This document shows positions 24,564-34,206 of a stretch of 64,000 bases of DNA, one piece after another (the first letter of the stretch is position 1; each line of letters begins with the position of its first letter). The position numbers and the translations under genes were made by a program. Origin of the DNA: Phocaeicola plebeius (GTDB taxonomy: Bacteria; Bacteroidota; Bacteroidia; Bacteroidales; Bacteroidaceae); contig JALEPZ010000019.1 of the NCBI GenBank assembly GCA_022767125.1, positions 1 through 64,000 of the forward strand, read 5' to 3'. Under the pieces are notes generated by a model. That model saw nothing but the letters and a program-made list of their open reading frames with translations. It was not told where the DNA came from and ran no database searches.

Positions 24564-25460
24564 ATGAAAGATATCTGTTGCATCGGGCATATCACGCTCG
24601 ACAAAATCATTACCCCCCGACAGACGACGTACCTTCCAGGAGGTACTTCCTACTATTTTGCAAACGGCATCCGTTGCCTCGACGGGGCAGCGCGTTTCCA
24701 GCTCATCACGTCTGTAGCCTCTACAGAGCAGAAGGCTGTAGACGACCTGCGCAAAGCAGGCATTGACGTGGAGAACATCCCGAGCCGGAAGACCGTCTAT
24801 TTCGAAAATACCTATGGAGAGAATCAAAATAACCGCACCCAACGGGTACTGGCCAAGGCCGACCCTTTCACGGTGGAGAAACTGCAGCACGCTGAAGCCA
24901 AGGTTTTCCATCTGGGCAGCCTGCTGGCAGACGACTTTTCGCTGGATGTCCTCGAATACCTTTCGCAGAAGGGCATCCTCTCGGTGGATGCGCAGGGCTA
25001 TCTGCGTGAAGTGCGGGGTGAAAAGGTCTACCCCATTGACTGGGAAGAGAAGCGGGAGGCCTTGAAATACGTTGACATTCTTAAAGTAAATGAACACGAA
25101 GCAGCGGTACTGACCGGACTGACCGGTTACATGGAAGCAGCGGCCCGACTGGCGGAATGGGGCGTGAAGGAAGTGCTGCTTACCTTGGGCAGCGAGGGAT
25201 CCCTCATTTTTGCCGACGGAAAGTATTTCCAAATTCCAGCCTATCCGCCAAGTGATGTAGTGGATGCCACAGGCTGCGGCGACACGTACATGCTGGGCTA
25301 TCTGTACCAGCGGGTCAAGGGAGCCTCGTATGCCGAAGCTGGTTGCTTTGCCGCTGCCCTGTCGACGCTGAAGCTGGAACACTCCGGCCCGTTTTCCGGC
25401 ACCGAGCAGCAGGCTCTGGACCTCGTCAGAGAGAGTCCGCTGAAGGCCACCCTCCTCTGA
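24564..25460 (+). CDS. PfkB-family carbohydrate kinase
   Basis: A 298-residue ribokinase-fold kinase. GGTSYYFAN (26-34) is in the sugar-binding region, and DATGCGDTYMLGYL (234-247) holds the catalytic base Asp240 and the anion hole. The family phosphorylates sugars, nucleosides or, in some members, inositol. It is divergent from the myo-inositol-phosphate synthase gene and convergent with a FucP-like transporter, either of which may hint at the substrate. The exact sugar cannot be told. Confidence 0.82.
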   Translation: MKDICCIGHITLDKIITPRQTTYLPGGTSYYFANGIRCLDGAARFQLITSVASTEQKAVDDLRKAGIDVENIPSRKTVYFENTYGENQNNRTQRVLAKADPFTVEKLQHAEAKVFHLGSLLADDFSLDVLEYLSQKGILSVDAQGYLREVRGEKVYPIDWEEKREALKYVDILKVNEHEAAVLTGLTGYMEAAARLAEWGVKEVLLTLGSEGSLIFADGKYFQIPAYPPSDVVDATGCGDTYMLGYLYQRVKGASYAEAGCFAAALSTLKLEHSGPFSGTEQQALDLVRESPLKATLL

Positions 25461-25545
25461 GCAAAGAAAGGAGGGCGGTCTGATCGCCACCATCGGCCTG
25501 CGCAATTTCCATAGCGAGTGGGAAAGAGCGAGAGGACGAAACGGT

Positions 25546-26772
25546 TTATAGCAGCTGCTCTCGGGCAGACTTCCGTAACATGACATAGCCATAGACAGCC
25601 ACGACGGCATACCCCATCCAGGGCACGATGAACGCCGTTACCATCGAAGAGGCATCGGCCACATACCCCATCAGCAACGGACCGATGACACCGCCCACCG
25701 GCGACATCATCAGGAACGAAGAAGCCTGTTTGGTATGACGGCCCAGTCCCTTCAGCGAAAGAGCAAAAATAGTGGGGAACATGATGGCCTCGAACGCATA
25801 GCCGCACAACAGGGCGATAAACGACAGCCAGCCGACATTGAACAGGATGAGGGAGGTAGTGGCTACGGTACCCACGGCACAGCAGAATAGCATCTTCTCG
25901 GCACGTATCCGCTGCATGATCCAGCTGCCTACAAAACGACCTACCATGAACAGGCCCAATCCACCGAAGGAAAGGACGACAGCCGCATCGCGGGCACGCA
26001 TCCAGCTTTGTTCGACCACGTAATTGATGAAGAAACTGTTGATGGAAATCTCGGCAATCTCATAGCAGAGCAAGGCCATCAGGCCGAAGATGAACAGGCG
26101 GTGCGACCACAGTCCAATTTCGTGTCCCTCAGCATCCACCTCTGCCTCGTGCTGCATCTCCGGCAGTTTTACCCGAAGGAAGATCACTGCCACGATAAGC
26201 ACCACCACGCCCATGCATGCATAGGGCAGGGCCACGTTCCCGTTCGACGCATCGGCCTCCGGGTTGTTAGAGAACAGCAGCAGACCAGTCAGAATGGGGG
26301 CACAGATACACCCCACCCCATTGAAGGACTGGGCAAAGTTCAGGCGGCTGGCAGCCGTCTCTTTCGCCCCCAGTTCGGTTACGTAAGGGTTGGCAGCTGT
26401 TTCCAAAAAAGTCAGTCCGCAGCCGATAACGAACAGTGCGAACAGAAATGCATTGAACGAAGCCATGTGCTGTCCTGGAATGAAAAGCAAGGAGCCGATG
26501 CCATAGAGCAACAGACCGAAGACCACTCCGATGCGGTAGCCGTAGCGGCGAATAAACAGACCGGCAGGCAGGGCCATGACAAAATACCCCATATACATGG
26601 TCACCTGAATCAGTGCTGAGTGTACCTTGGTAATATCCAGTGCCTCCTGGAAATGCTTGTTGAGCACATCCAATATGGCATGAGCAAATCCCCAAAGGAA
26701 AAAAAGAGAAGTGATAAGAACGAACGGCAGCAAATACTGCCGTTCTACCAGAGGAATGCGTTTTTCTTTCAT
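25546..26772 (-). CDS. FucP-like sugar MFS transporter
   Basis: A 408-residue protein with 12 predicted spans of the FHS (fucose/glucose/galactose-H+ symporter) branch of the major facilitator superfamily. The LFFLWGFAHAILDVLNKHFQ N-terminal motif, the GLTFLETAANPYVT block and the NFAQSFNGVG motif are diagnostic. It carries a sugar across the inner membrane with protons; the sugar is unknown. It stands 43 bp downstream of pdxA on the same strand. Confidence 0.88.
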   Translation of the reverse strand: MKEKRIPLVERQYLLPFVLITSLFFLWGFAHAILDVLNKHFQEALDITKVHSALIQVTMYMGYFVMALPAGLFIRRYGYRIGVVFGLLLYGIGSLLFIPGQHMASFNAFLFALFVIGCGLTFLETAANPYVTELGAKETAASRLNFAQSFNGVGCICAPILTGLLLFSNNPEADASNGNVALPYACMGVVVLIVAVIFLRVKLPEMQHEAEVDAEGHEIGLWSHRLFIFGLMALLCYEIAEISINSFFINYVVEQSWMRARDAAVVLSFGGLGLFMVGRFVGSWIMQRIRAEKMLFCCAVGTVATTSLILFNVGWLSFIALLCGYAFEAIMFPTIFALSLKGLGRHTKQASSFLMMSPVGGVIGPLLMGYVADASSMVTAFIVPWMGYAVVAVYGYVMLRKSAREQLL

Positions 26773-26815
26773 GATTCTTCCATTTCTTAGTTATTGTTAT
26801 GAGCGGTCCCTAGCC

Positions 26816-27907
26816 TCATTCCTCCACCGAGTCCAATTTCAGTTTGTCACTATCGTCTCGCTTTTCATAGTACTGCTTACGCAAAGGCCGGGCACTGATT
26901 TCGTGCTCCGTACGACGCTGGCGGCAGACATCAATGGCCACGTAGATAGCCTGACGGAACGAGTCTTCCGAAGCAATTCCCTTGCCGGCAATGTCGTAGG
27001 CGGTGCCGTGGGCAGGCGAAGTGCGCACAATGGGCAACCCTGCCGTGAAGTTCACGCCTTCATCCATAGCCAGTGCCTTGAAAGGTGCCAGTCCTTGGTC
27101 GTGATACATGGCCAGGATACCGTCGAAATGCGTATAGTTGCCCGACCCCATGAAGCCATCGGCGGGATAGGGGCCAAAGCAAAGAATACCCTTGGCAGAC
27201 ATCTCCTTGATGGCAGGAATGATGATTTCCTGCTCCTCTCTTCCTATCAGTCCTTCGTCACCGGCATGGGGATTAAGGGAGAAGACGGCAATGCGGGGAG
27301 AATCGATGCCGAAATCCTGCTTCAGGGAACGATGGAAAATGGACAGTTTCTCTTGGATGAGTTCCTTAGTCAACATCTTTGAGATAGCGCTGACAGGAAT
27401 ATGGCCCGTGACGAGTGCCACTCTGAAATCGCCCTTGAGCAGAATCATCAGGGCCTTCTGTCCCTCTCCTACCCGCTGCTCGATATACTCGGTATGGCCG
27501 GGGAAATGGAAACTGTCACTCTGGATGGTATGCTTGTTAATGGGGGCAGTAACCAGCACGTCTATCTCTCCTTTCCGGTATTCGTCCAAGGCTTTTTCCA
27601 GTGCGGCCAGCGCAGCCTTTCCGCCTTCAAGGGTGGGTTTAGACAGCTCCACCTTCAGTTCTTCGTCCACACAGTTCACAATATTCAGCCGTCCGTCCTG
27701 AGCCTCAGCCGCCGAAGGCACGATACTGAAGTTCGTGGTCAGTTCCATCGCCTTGCGGTGATAGGCAGCCACCTTGGGCGATCCGTAGAGCACCGGGGTG
27801 CAAAGGTCGAACATGACAGGGTCTGAAAAGGCTTTCAGAATGACTTCATAGCCCACTCCGTTGATATCTCCGTGGGTAATACCCACCTTTATCTTTCGTT
27901 CTTCCAT
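26816..27907 (-). CDS. pdxA: 4-hydroxythreonine-4-phosphate dehydrogenase PdxA
   Basis: The 363-residue enzyme oxidises 4-phosphohydroxythreonine in the DXP-dependent route to pyridoxal phosphate. Family features are GDINGVGYE at the N-terminus, the FPGHTEY, NPHAGDEG and HDQGLAPFK blocks with metal-binding histidines, and RTSPAHGTAYDIAGKG near the C-terminus. The last 30 residues are charged and extend beyond the conserved fold. It lies in a minus-strand run with the DUF4837 gene (2-bp gap) and the sugar transporter. Confidence 0.92.
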   Translation of the reverse strand: MEERKIKVGITHGDINGVGYEVILKAFSDPVMFDLCTPVLYGSPKVAAYHRKAMELTTNFSIVPSAAEAQDGRLNIVNCVDEELKVELSKPTLEGGKAALAALEKALDEYRKGEIDVLVTAPINKHTIQSDSFHFPGHTEYIEQRVGEGQKALMILLKGDFRVALVTGHIPVSAISKMLTKELIQEKLSIFHRSLKQDFGIDSPRIAVFSLNPHAGDEGLIGREEQEIIIPAIKEMSAKGILCFGPYPADGFMGSGNYTHFDGILAMYHDQGLAPFKALAMDEGVNFTAGLPIVRTSPAHGTAYDIAGKGIASEDSFRQAIYVAIDVCRQRRTEHEISARPLRKQYYEKRDDSDKLKLDSVEE

Positions 27908-27909
27908 AA

Positions 27910-29034
27910 TTATTGGTTTGCTGTTTGTTTATTGTCCACCGCCGTTTCGTTCACCTTCATTTCCTGCACCTCGTCACCGGAGGGGAGTTTTAGGGGAAGT
28001 TCGGCCGGATATTCATCGAGTTGCTGTTGATTGGCTGCCTTCATCAGTTCCTCTGGAAGGCGTAAGGTGTAGAGCGCGGCATTCAGTTTGCGCATCTGGT
28101 CGCGTTTCAGCTTGCCCGGATTGTAGACAAAGCATTCGGCCACGATGACGTTAGCGCTCTGGCGGTCCACCCGGACAATGGACACAAAAGGACCGCCCAT
28201 GGCATCACCGTTCATTTCCCACAGGCCCCTCGCCTCGAAGGCATAGTCGCCGTGCAGGTTCAGGTCGCGCACCTCCACCAATGCCGAATCAGCCGTCTGC
28301 ATAAACACTCCCTCCTTATAGCCCGGCAGATTGACCTTCATCACCGAGTCGCGCTTGTGGATGAAATACTCCTTGGTAAAGGTATCGTTGGAGCGGAACG
28401 GATAGGCATACATCACAAAGTTCATGTCGTTGAGGTTCGTGGAAGCCCAGAAAAAGTTCTTACCCTCCTTAGACGATTCCATCTCCGACGGCATCCAGAT
28501 GTCACAACCGAACAGGCTACCCACCTTGGCCGACACCATCGGGCTGTGCTTCTTCTCGAACAGCTTCACCTGACGGTTCATCTCGGCCCGAGTGAAGAAG
28601 TCGATAATGACCTGCCCGTTCTTACTCACGTAATCGGCAAATTCCACCTGGCTGGGTGCCTGGATGGTCATGATCATCTGCGGAGAAGCATACGCGTCGC
28701 GAGTGTACTTGAAGCGGACCTGGGTATATTTCTCGGGATTGATGTCCACCATGATGATGTTGCGGAACAGGCGCATGGTGCGGTCGAAATGAGCCGGACG
28801 GATGCGGGAAATACGGAACGAGCGTTCTGCCTGCGGAAGTCCGGGCACATCGGTGTCGAGCACATGATAGAGCGCACTGTCCGGACTCATCCAGCATCGG
28901 TCGTCGGCCACCACCATTACTTCGTAGGGCCGCCCGCTGGACACAGGAGTTATGAGGCTTTTTCCGTCCTTGCTGCACGAAGCCAACGACAGGGCAGCGA
29001 AGGTCAAGCTGAAGAAATAACTGACTAACTTCAT
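27910..29034 (-). CDS. DUF4837 family lipoprotein
   Basis: A 374-residue lipoprotein with a signal peptide ending in LSLASC (lipidated Cys20). The rest matches the DUF4837 family restricted to Bacteroidota: the GRPYEVMVVADD opening, a middle part with IIMVDINPEKYT, and a C-terminal EARGLWEMNGDAMGGPF segment. Function unknown. It lies between rlmN and pdxA, all on the minus strand, with only 2 bp to pdxA. Confidence 0.85.
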   Translation of the reverse strand: MKLVSYFFSLTFAALSLASCSKDGKSLITPVSSGRPYEVMVVADDRCWMSPDSALYHVLDTDVPGLPQAERSFRISRIRPAHFDRTMRLFRNIIMVDINPEKYTQVRFKYTRDAYASPQMIMTIQAPSQVEFADYVSKNGQVIIDFFTRAEMNRQVKLFEKKHSPMVSAKVGSLFGCDIWMPSEMESSKEGKNFFWASTNLNDMNFVMYAYPFRSNDTFTKEYFIHKRDSVMKVNLPGYKEGVFMQTADSALVEVRDLNLHGDYAFEARGLWEMNGDAMGGPFVSIVRVDRQSANVIVAECFVYNPGKLKRDQMRKLNAALYTLRLPEELMKAANQQQLDEYPAELPLKLPSGDEVQEMKVNETAVDNKQTANQ

Positions 29035-29092
29035 TGTGTTATAGTTTTAGTGGGTTGATGATACATTGAAAATACGGGATGGACAGAGGAGG

Positions 29093-30127
29093 TCAACAGT
29101 CGTTCTTCATCCGCTCCGTCGAGAGCATCCCGCACGCGGCAAAAATGTCTTCCCCGCGCGAAGCACGGAGGGTGGCAAAGACACCGTGGTGGGTCAGATA
29201 GTCGCGGAAGGCAATCATCTGGTCGCGGTCCACTCCCTCCAAACCGACACCTGGAATGGCATGGAAGCGGATCAGGTTGATGCGGCAGTCAAGCCCACGG
29301 AGCAGGCGGACCAGTTCGCGGGCATGTTCCTCGCTGTCATTCACGCCCTTGAACACGATGTACTCGAACGACAGACGGCGCTGCTTGCTGAAGTCATAGC
29401 CCCGCAGCAGTTCCACCACCTCGGTAATGGAATAGGCCTTCTCGGCCGGCATCAGCTGAGCACGCTGCTGCGGAAAGGGTGAATGCAGACTGACAGCCAG
29501 ATGGCAATCGCTCTCCTCCAAGAAACGCCGAAGGCCTTTCTTCAGTCCCACCGTCGAAACGGTGATGCGCTTGGGGCTCCAGGCATAGCCATAGTCTGCC
29601 GTCAGCACCTCGCAGGCACGCAACACGGCCTCCAGGTTGTCGAAGGGTTCTCCCATCCCCATAAACACCACGTTGGTCAGCCGGTCCCGTTCGGGCAGCG
29701 AATAGATCTGATTGAGAATCTGGGCGGACGTGAGACTGGCCGAAAAGCCCTGCTTGCCGGTCATGCAGAAATGACAGTTCATCTTGCAGCCTACCTGAGA
29801 GGATACACATAGGGTAGCCCGGTCCTCCTCGGGGATATAGACCGCCTCCACGTAATGTCCTTCCGGTGTACGGTACAAGTATTTGACGGTACCATCAGCC
29901 GACCGCATGGACTCCACGGGAACGGATCCGCCCACTTCATACTGCTCCTTCAGCCGCTCGCGGTTTTTCAGCGAAAGGTTGGTCATCGCGTCAATACTGT
30001 CCACCTTCTTGACGTACAGCCACGAAGCGATTTGCCGTGCCGTAAACCTGGGCAGGCCCAACCCGACGACCAGTTCCTGCAATTCATGGAGGGTCATCCC
30101 CAGCAAAGGAGTTTTCTTCTTATCCAT
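29093..30127 (-). CDS. rlmN: 23S rRNA (adenine2503-C2)-methyltransferase RlmN
   Basis: This 344-residue radical SAM enzyme methylates A2503 of 23S rRNA and A37 of some tRNAs. The cluster motif CKMNCHFC (Cys114, 118, 121) and the C-terminal GEDIFAACGML, whose Cys takes part in methyl transfer, are present. I use ATG 30127: a longer frame reaching 30160 begins with TTG inside the TAACTTTG promoter element (30158-30165) and so cannot be translated from that promoter. Confidence 0.93.
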   Translation of the reverse strand: MDKKKTPLLGMTLHELQELVVGLGLPRFTARQIASWLYVKKVDSIDAMTNLSLKNRERLKEQYEVGGSVPVESMRSADGTVKYLYRTPEGHYVEAVYIPEEDRATLCVSSQVGCKMNCHFCMTGKQGFSASLTSAQILNQIYSLPERDRLTNVVFMGMGEPFDNLEAVLRACEVLTADYGYAWSPKRITVSTVGLKKGLRRFLEESDCHLAVSLHSPFPQQRAQLMPAEKAYSITEVVELLRGYDFSKQRRLSFEYIVFKGVNDSEEHARELVRLLRGLDCRINLIRFHAIPGVGLEGVDRDQMIAFRDYLTHHGVFATLRASRGEDIFAACGMLSTERMKNDC

Positions 30128-30157
30128 ATTTATTATTGAATATTTGCTATTTCCGGA

Positions 30158-30165
30158 CAAAGTTA
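30158..30165 (-). promoter_or_regulatory. Bacteroidales -7 element of rlmN
   Basis: On the minus strand TAACTTTG fits TAnnTTTG and is 31 bp before ATG 30127. It faces the plus-strand element at 30189-30196. Confidence 0.55.
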
Positions 30166-30188
30166 GATAAAAAATAAGATATATTCCC

Positions 30189-30196
30189 TATCTTTG
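30189..30196 (+). promoter_or_regulatory. Bacteroidales -7 element of the GT2-DUF4922 gene
   Basis: TATCTTTG fits TAnnTTTG and is 20 bp before ATG 30217, giving a very short leader. Confidence 0.55.
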
Positions 30197-30216
30197 TCGC
30201 TATAAATATCTAAAAC

Positions 30217-32691
30217 ATGCAGAAAACCATTACCTGCTTCCTTCCGCACCAGCAGAAAGAAGCGACTATACAGACCCTTAAACAGCTCCAGTCGTCTCCC
30301 CTGACAGAGCATATCTTTGTGTTGTCAGCCGACGAGCCTTCGTGGAAGCTGCCCGAAGGATGCAGCTGGCTGCAGACGGATTCGATGGACAGCCACTCCT
30401 TCCTGCAGGCCATCGCCTTGCAGGGCACGACAGCTTATACCTTATTATATAGCCTGACTCAGCCCCTCGAGCTGGGCTATATGGCGTTGGAGCGGATGAC
30501 GGACTACCTCTCCGCTCCCGGATGTGGCATGGTCTTTACCGACCACTACAGGCAGACCGGAAAGGGACTGCAGGCCCACCCCGTCATCGACTGCCAACCA
30601 GGCAGCGTGCGCGACGATTTTGACTTCGGTGCCGTCTGCCTGTTCCGTACAGGCCTGCTACAGCAAGCTGCCGCCACCCTTTTGCAGGAAGCGGACTACC
30701 GCTACTCGGCCCGCTATGCCCTGCGGCTGGAACTGTCGAGACACGCCGCACTGACCCATATCCGCGAATTCCTTTACACGGTAGTAGAAACTGACTGCCG
30801 CCGCTCAGGGGAAAAGCAGTTCGACTATGTAGACCCGCGTAACCGGGCCGTACAGGTGGAGCGTGAGGAAGCTTTCACACGCTACCTCCAGAAGACCGGC
30901 TGCTGGCTACCGCCCCTCCACCGCCGCATCGACTTCGATACCGAGGGGTTCCCTGTCGAAGCCACGGTCATCATCCCCGTACGTAACCGGGGCCGCACCA
31001 TCGAGGATGCCATCCGCTCGGTGCTGGAACAGCAGACCCGGTTCGACTTCAACCTGATTATCATTGACAACCATTCCACCGACGGCACTTCCGACCTGGT
31101 GCACCGCTACGCTTCCGACCCTCGTGTCCTCCACCTGGTTCCTGAACGCCACGACCTGGGCATCGGCGGCTGCTGGAACCTTGGCATCCACCATCCGCAG
31201 TGCGGACGCTTTGCCGTGCAACTGGACAGCGACGACCTGTACAGCAGCCCGCACACCCTGCAGGCCATTGTGGACAAGTTTCGCTCAGAAGGCTGCGCCA
31301 TGGTCGTCGGTAGCTACAGGATGACCAATTTCGACCTGGAAACTTTGCCGCCGGGCATCATCGACCATCGCGAATGGACCGACGAGAACGGTCCCAACAA
31401 TGCCTTGCGCATCAACGGACTGGGTGCTCCCCGTGCCTTCTACACCCCTTTGCTCCGCCAGTTCGGGGTCCCCAACACCAGCTATGGCGAGGATTATGCC
31501 TTGGGACTGCGCTTCTCCCGGGAATTCCGGATTGGCCGCATCTACGATGTGCTCTACCTCTGCCGGCGCTGGGAAGGCAATTCGGACGCTGACCTGAGCA
31601 TCGAACGCATCAACCGGAACAATGCCTACAAGGACAGCCTGCGTACCCTCGAACTGCAGCACCGCAAATCACAGCAGGCAGATGGGCGCACGGCCAAGGA
31701 CTTTTTCTTCCACCAGATGGACCGCTGGCCTCTGGCCCGCCGCAACCACCTGGCCCTCCAGTTCCTGCAGACCCGTACCCTCCCGTTCCTCGTACAGACG
31801 GAGTCCGCCCGGCATACTGCCTGGTTCACCGTGCAGTACAACCCCGAACGAGTCCGCTCCACTTGTGCCCCCACAGATGCTGCCAGCATCGCCCGCCGCA
31901 CGTGCTTCCTCTGCCGGGAGCACCAGACAGACGAACAATTGGGTCTGCCCGTCCTGCTCGACGAGCGTTTCTATCTGCAGGTCAACCCCTACCCCATCCT
32001 ACCCGGCCATCTGGTCCTCTCGGCCGCCCGGCATCAGCCGCAAACCTTAGCCGACAAACTCGACCGGAAGCTGCCCTACCGGCTGCTACAATGGTTAGAG
32101 ACCAATTTCCATCCGGGCTACGCCGTCTTCTACAACGGTGCACAATGTGGTGCATCGGCTCCCGACCACCTGCACTTCCAGGCCGTACCGGCAGAGAAAG
32201 TGCCGCTCATTGCCCAGTGGGAAACGCTGATGCAAGATTACCCCTGCATCTGGCAGCGCCACTTCGCTCCCCAGTCCACCTGCGCGTTCTACCTCATCGA
32301 CTATCTCTGCTCCATGCAGGTGTTTGTCACGACGGGAACGGATGCCGTACCAGCCGAATGGGTCCGGGAAGAAGTCCTATCCGCCACCGACGGCCATCAG
32401 CCCAAGACCGAGGAGGACGTTCCCTTCAACCTCATCGTCTGGAGAGACCAGCAAGGACGTTGCGTGACGGTCTACCTGTCCCGCGCCCGGCACCGGCCCG
32501 AGTTATACGGGCACGAACGACCCAACCAGTTCCTAGTCAGCCCAGGGGCCCTCGACATGTGCGGACTGGTCATTACACCCCGCCAGGAAGATTTCAAGAA
32601 ACTGACCGTAGCCGATGCAGACCGCATTTTCGGCGATGTATCGCGCTATCCGGTACGCATGGATGAACCTACTTTTTCCCCAATGCCATGA
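30217..32691 (+). CDS. Glycosyltransferase family 2 / DUF4922 (HIT-like) fusion protein
   Basis: An 824-residue two-part protein. Residues 1-245 are a divergent N-terminal part; about 250-500 form a GT-A glycosyltransferase with [18 protein letters not shown] and the metal-binding DSDD (337-340). About 530-824 match DUF4922, related to GalT/HIT nucleotidyltransferases, with a CFLC pair (Cys563, Cys566) that may bind zinc and H651-L-H653-F-Q655 as the HxHxQ nucleotide-transfer motif. No signal peptide. Sugar transfer and nucleotide-sugar (or nucleotide) chemistry may thus be joined. It is translationally coupled to DUF3943 (4-bp overlap) and leads the SpoIID-AmpG run. Substrate unknown. Confidence 0.75.
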   Translation: MQKTITCFLPHQQKEATIQTLKQLQSSPLTEHIFVLSADEPSWKLPEGCSWLQTDSMDSHSFLQAIALQGTTAYTLLYSLTQPLELGYMALERMTDYLSAPGCGMVFTDHYRQTGKGLQAHPVIDCQPGSVRDDFDFGAVCLFRTGLLQQAAATLLQEADYRYSARYALRLELSRHAALTHIREFLYTVVETDCRRSGEKQFDYVDPRNRAVQVEREEAFTRYLQKTGCWLPPLHRRIDFDTEGFPVEATVIIPVRNRGRTIEDAIRSVLEQQTRFDFNLIIIDNHSTDGTSDLVHRYASDPRVLHLVPERHDLGIGGCWNLGIHHPQCGRFAVQLDSDDLYSSPHTLQAIVDKFRSEGCAMVVGSYRMTNFDLETLPPGIIDHREWTDENGPNNALRINGLGAPRAFYTPLLRQFGVPNTSYGEDYALGLRFSREFRIGRIYDVLYLCRRWEGNSDADLSIERINRNNAYKDSLRTLELQHRKSQQADGRTAKDFFFHQMDRWPLARRNHLALQFLQTRTLPFLVQTESARHTAWFTVQYNPERVRSTCAPTDAASIARRTCFLCREHQTDEQLGLPVLLDERFYLQVNPYPILPGHLVLSAARHQPQTLADKLDRKLPYRLLQWLETNFHPGYAVFYNGAQCGASAPDHLHFQAVPAEKVPLIAQWETLMQDYPCIWQRHFAPQSTCAFYLIDYLCSMQVFVTTGTDAVPAEWVREEVLSATDGHQPKTEEDVPFNLIVWRDQQGRCVTVYLSRARHRPELYGHERPNQFLVSPGALDMCGLVITPRQEDFKKLTVADADRIFGDVSRYPVRMDEPTFSPMP

Positions 32692-34172
32692 AGAAACGTC
32701 ACTACCTCCTGCTGCTCCTGTGGCTGTTTACCCTGACCGGTCTACAAGCCCAGTCCATCCTGCGCTTCTCGCTCCATACGCCGCAACTGCCCGACTCGAC
32801 CGATCTGGCCTACTACAGCCACAACCATCCCGTACGGGCGGCGGCCACCATCATCGGACTGAACCTGGGGGTCTGGTCGTTCGACCGCTTTGTGCGCAAG
32901 GCCGACTTTGCCTACATCAACAGCCACACCATCCGCGAGAACCTGAAACATGGCTTCGTATGGGACAACGACGGCATGGGTACCAACATGTTCATGCACC
33001 CCTACCACGGCAACCTCTACTTCAATGCCGCCCGCAGCAACGGCTTCAACTTCTGGCAGTCGAGCCTGTTCGCTTTCGGCGGAAGTGCTATGTGGGAACT
33101 GTTTATGGAGAACGAGTTTCCTTCCACCAACGACATCCTGGCCACCCCCATCGGCGGTACCGCCCTGGGCGAAGTGTCCTACCGTATGTCCGACCTGATT
33201 CTCGATGATCGGCAGACCGGCAGCCGCCGTTTCGGACTGGAGGCCGCTGCCTTTCTGGTATCGCCCATGCGCGGCTTGACCCGACTGATTAGCGGGGATG
33301 CCCGCCGCAAGCGGCCCACGTCGGGCAAGCAGTTCGGCATTCCCGACATCAGCATGGAACTTTCGGTGGGGGTGCGTGCCCTCGAACTGAAGGACGAACT
33401 GCTGGACCGAGGGTTCGGCCTCGTCACTGAATTCAATATGGAATACGGTGACCGCTACGATGCCGACGGAACCCAGCCTTATGACTATTTCCACGTAAAG
33501 GGCAACCTGAACTTCCAAAAGGCACAGCCCATCCTGGGACAGGTCAACATCGTGGGCCGTCTGGCCGGAACCGAACTGGTGGACAACAAGCGCAACTACC
33601 TCAGCATGGGCCTATACCAGCATTTCGACTACTATGACTCCGACACCATCTCCGATGTGTCGGCCAAGATTCCCTACAAATTCTGTACACCTGCTTCGCT
33701 GGGAGTCGGCTTCTACTACAAACGAAAAAGTGCCGGCAAATGGTCTTTCAGCGGCTTCACCCACCTGAATGCCGTACTGCTGGGCGGTGCACTGAGCGAC
33801 TACTATAAGGTGTCCGACCGCAACTACAACCTGGGCAGCGGATACAGCACCAAGAACGGGTTGTGCCTCCTCTACAAGAAGGATGTATTTGCCCTCTCCA
33901 CCAGTTACGAAGCCTACCATTTCTTTACGTGGAAAGACTATCCCGACAACATCGACTGGGATACGGTAGACCCGCGTACCCTCAACGCACAAGGCGACAA
34001 GTCGAGTGCCATCCTCCATGCTGCCAGCCTCCGGCTGGACTTCAAGCTGCGGCAGGGGCTCTACCTCACGTCCTACTTCAAAACCTACACCCGACGGACC
34101 CATTACAAGCATTACGATGATGTCCATTCAACCACCGGCGAAGGACGACTCATGCTGACATGGGAATTATAA
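32688..34172 (+). CDS. DUF3943 outer-membrane protein
   Basis: A 494-residue exported protein with a signal peptide (about 1-22, ending LQAQ) and the DUF3943 region, common in Bacteroidota. Conserved-looking stretches include [17 protein letters not shown] and [17 protein letters not shown]; the C-terminal half has alternating aromatic strands of an outer-membrane barrel and ends in a hydrophobic strand (LMLTWEL). Function unknown. Its ATG overlaps the stop of the GT2-DUF4922 gene, and spoIID follows after 34 bp. Confidence 0.82.
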   Translation: MKKRHYLLLLLWLFTLTGLQAQSILRFSLHTPQLPDSTDLAYYSHNHPVRAAATIIGLNLGVWSFDRFVRKADFAYINSHTIRENLKHGFVWDNDGMGTNMFMHPYHGNLYFNAARSNGFNFWQSSLFAFGGSAMWELFMENEFPSTNDILATPIGGTALGEVSYRMSDLILDDRQTGSRRFGLEAAAFLVSPMRGLTRLISGDARRKRPTSGKQFGIPDISMELSVGVRALELKDELLDRGFGLVTEFNMEYGDRYDADGTQPYDYFHVKGNLNFQKAQPILGQVNIVGRLAGTELVDNKRNYLSMGLYQHFDYYDSDTISDVSAKIPYKFCTPASLGVGFYYKRKSAGKWSFSGFTHLNAVLLGGALSDYYKVSDRNYNLGSGYSTKNGLCLLYKKDVFALSTSYEAYHFFTWKDYPDNIDWDTVDPRTLNAQGDKSSAILHAASLRLDFKLRQGLYLTSYFKTYTRRTHYKHYDDVHSTTGEGRLMLTWEL

Positions 34173-34206
34173 GAACACTTCATCAGGAACCAACAGTAAA
34201 CCCATC

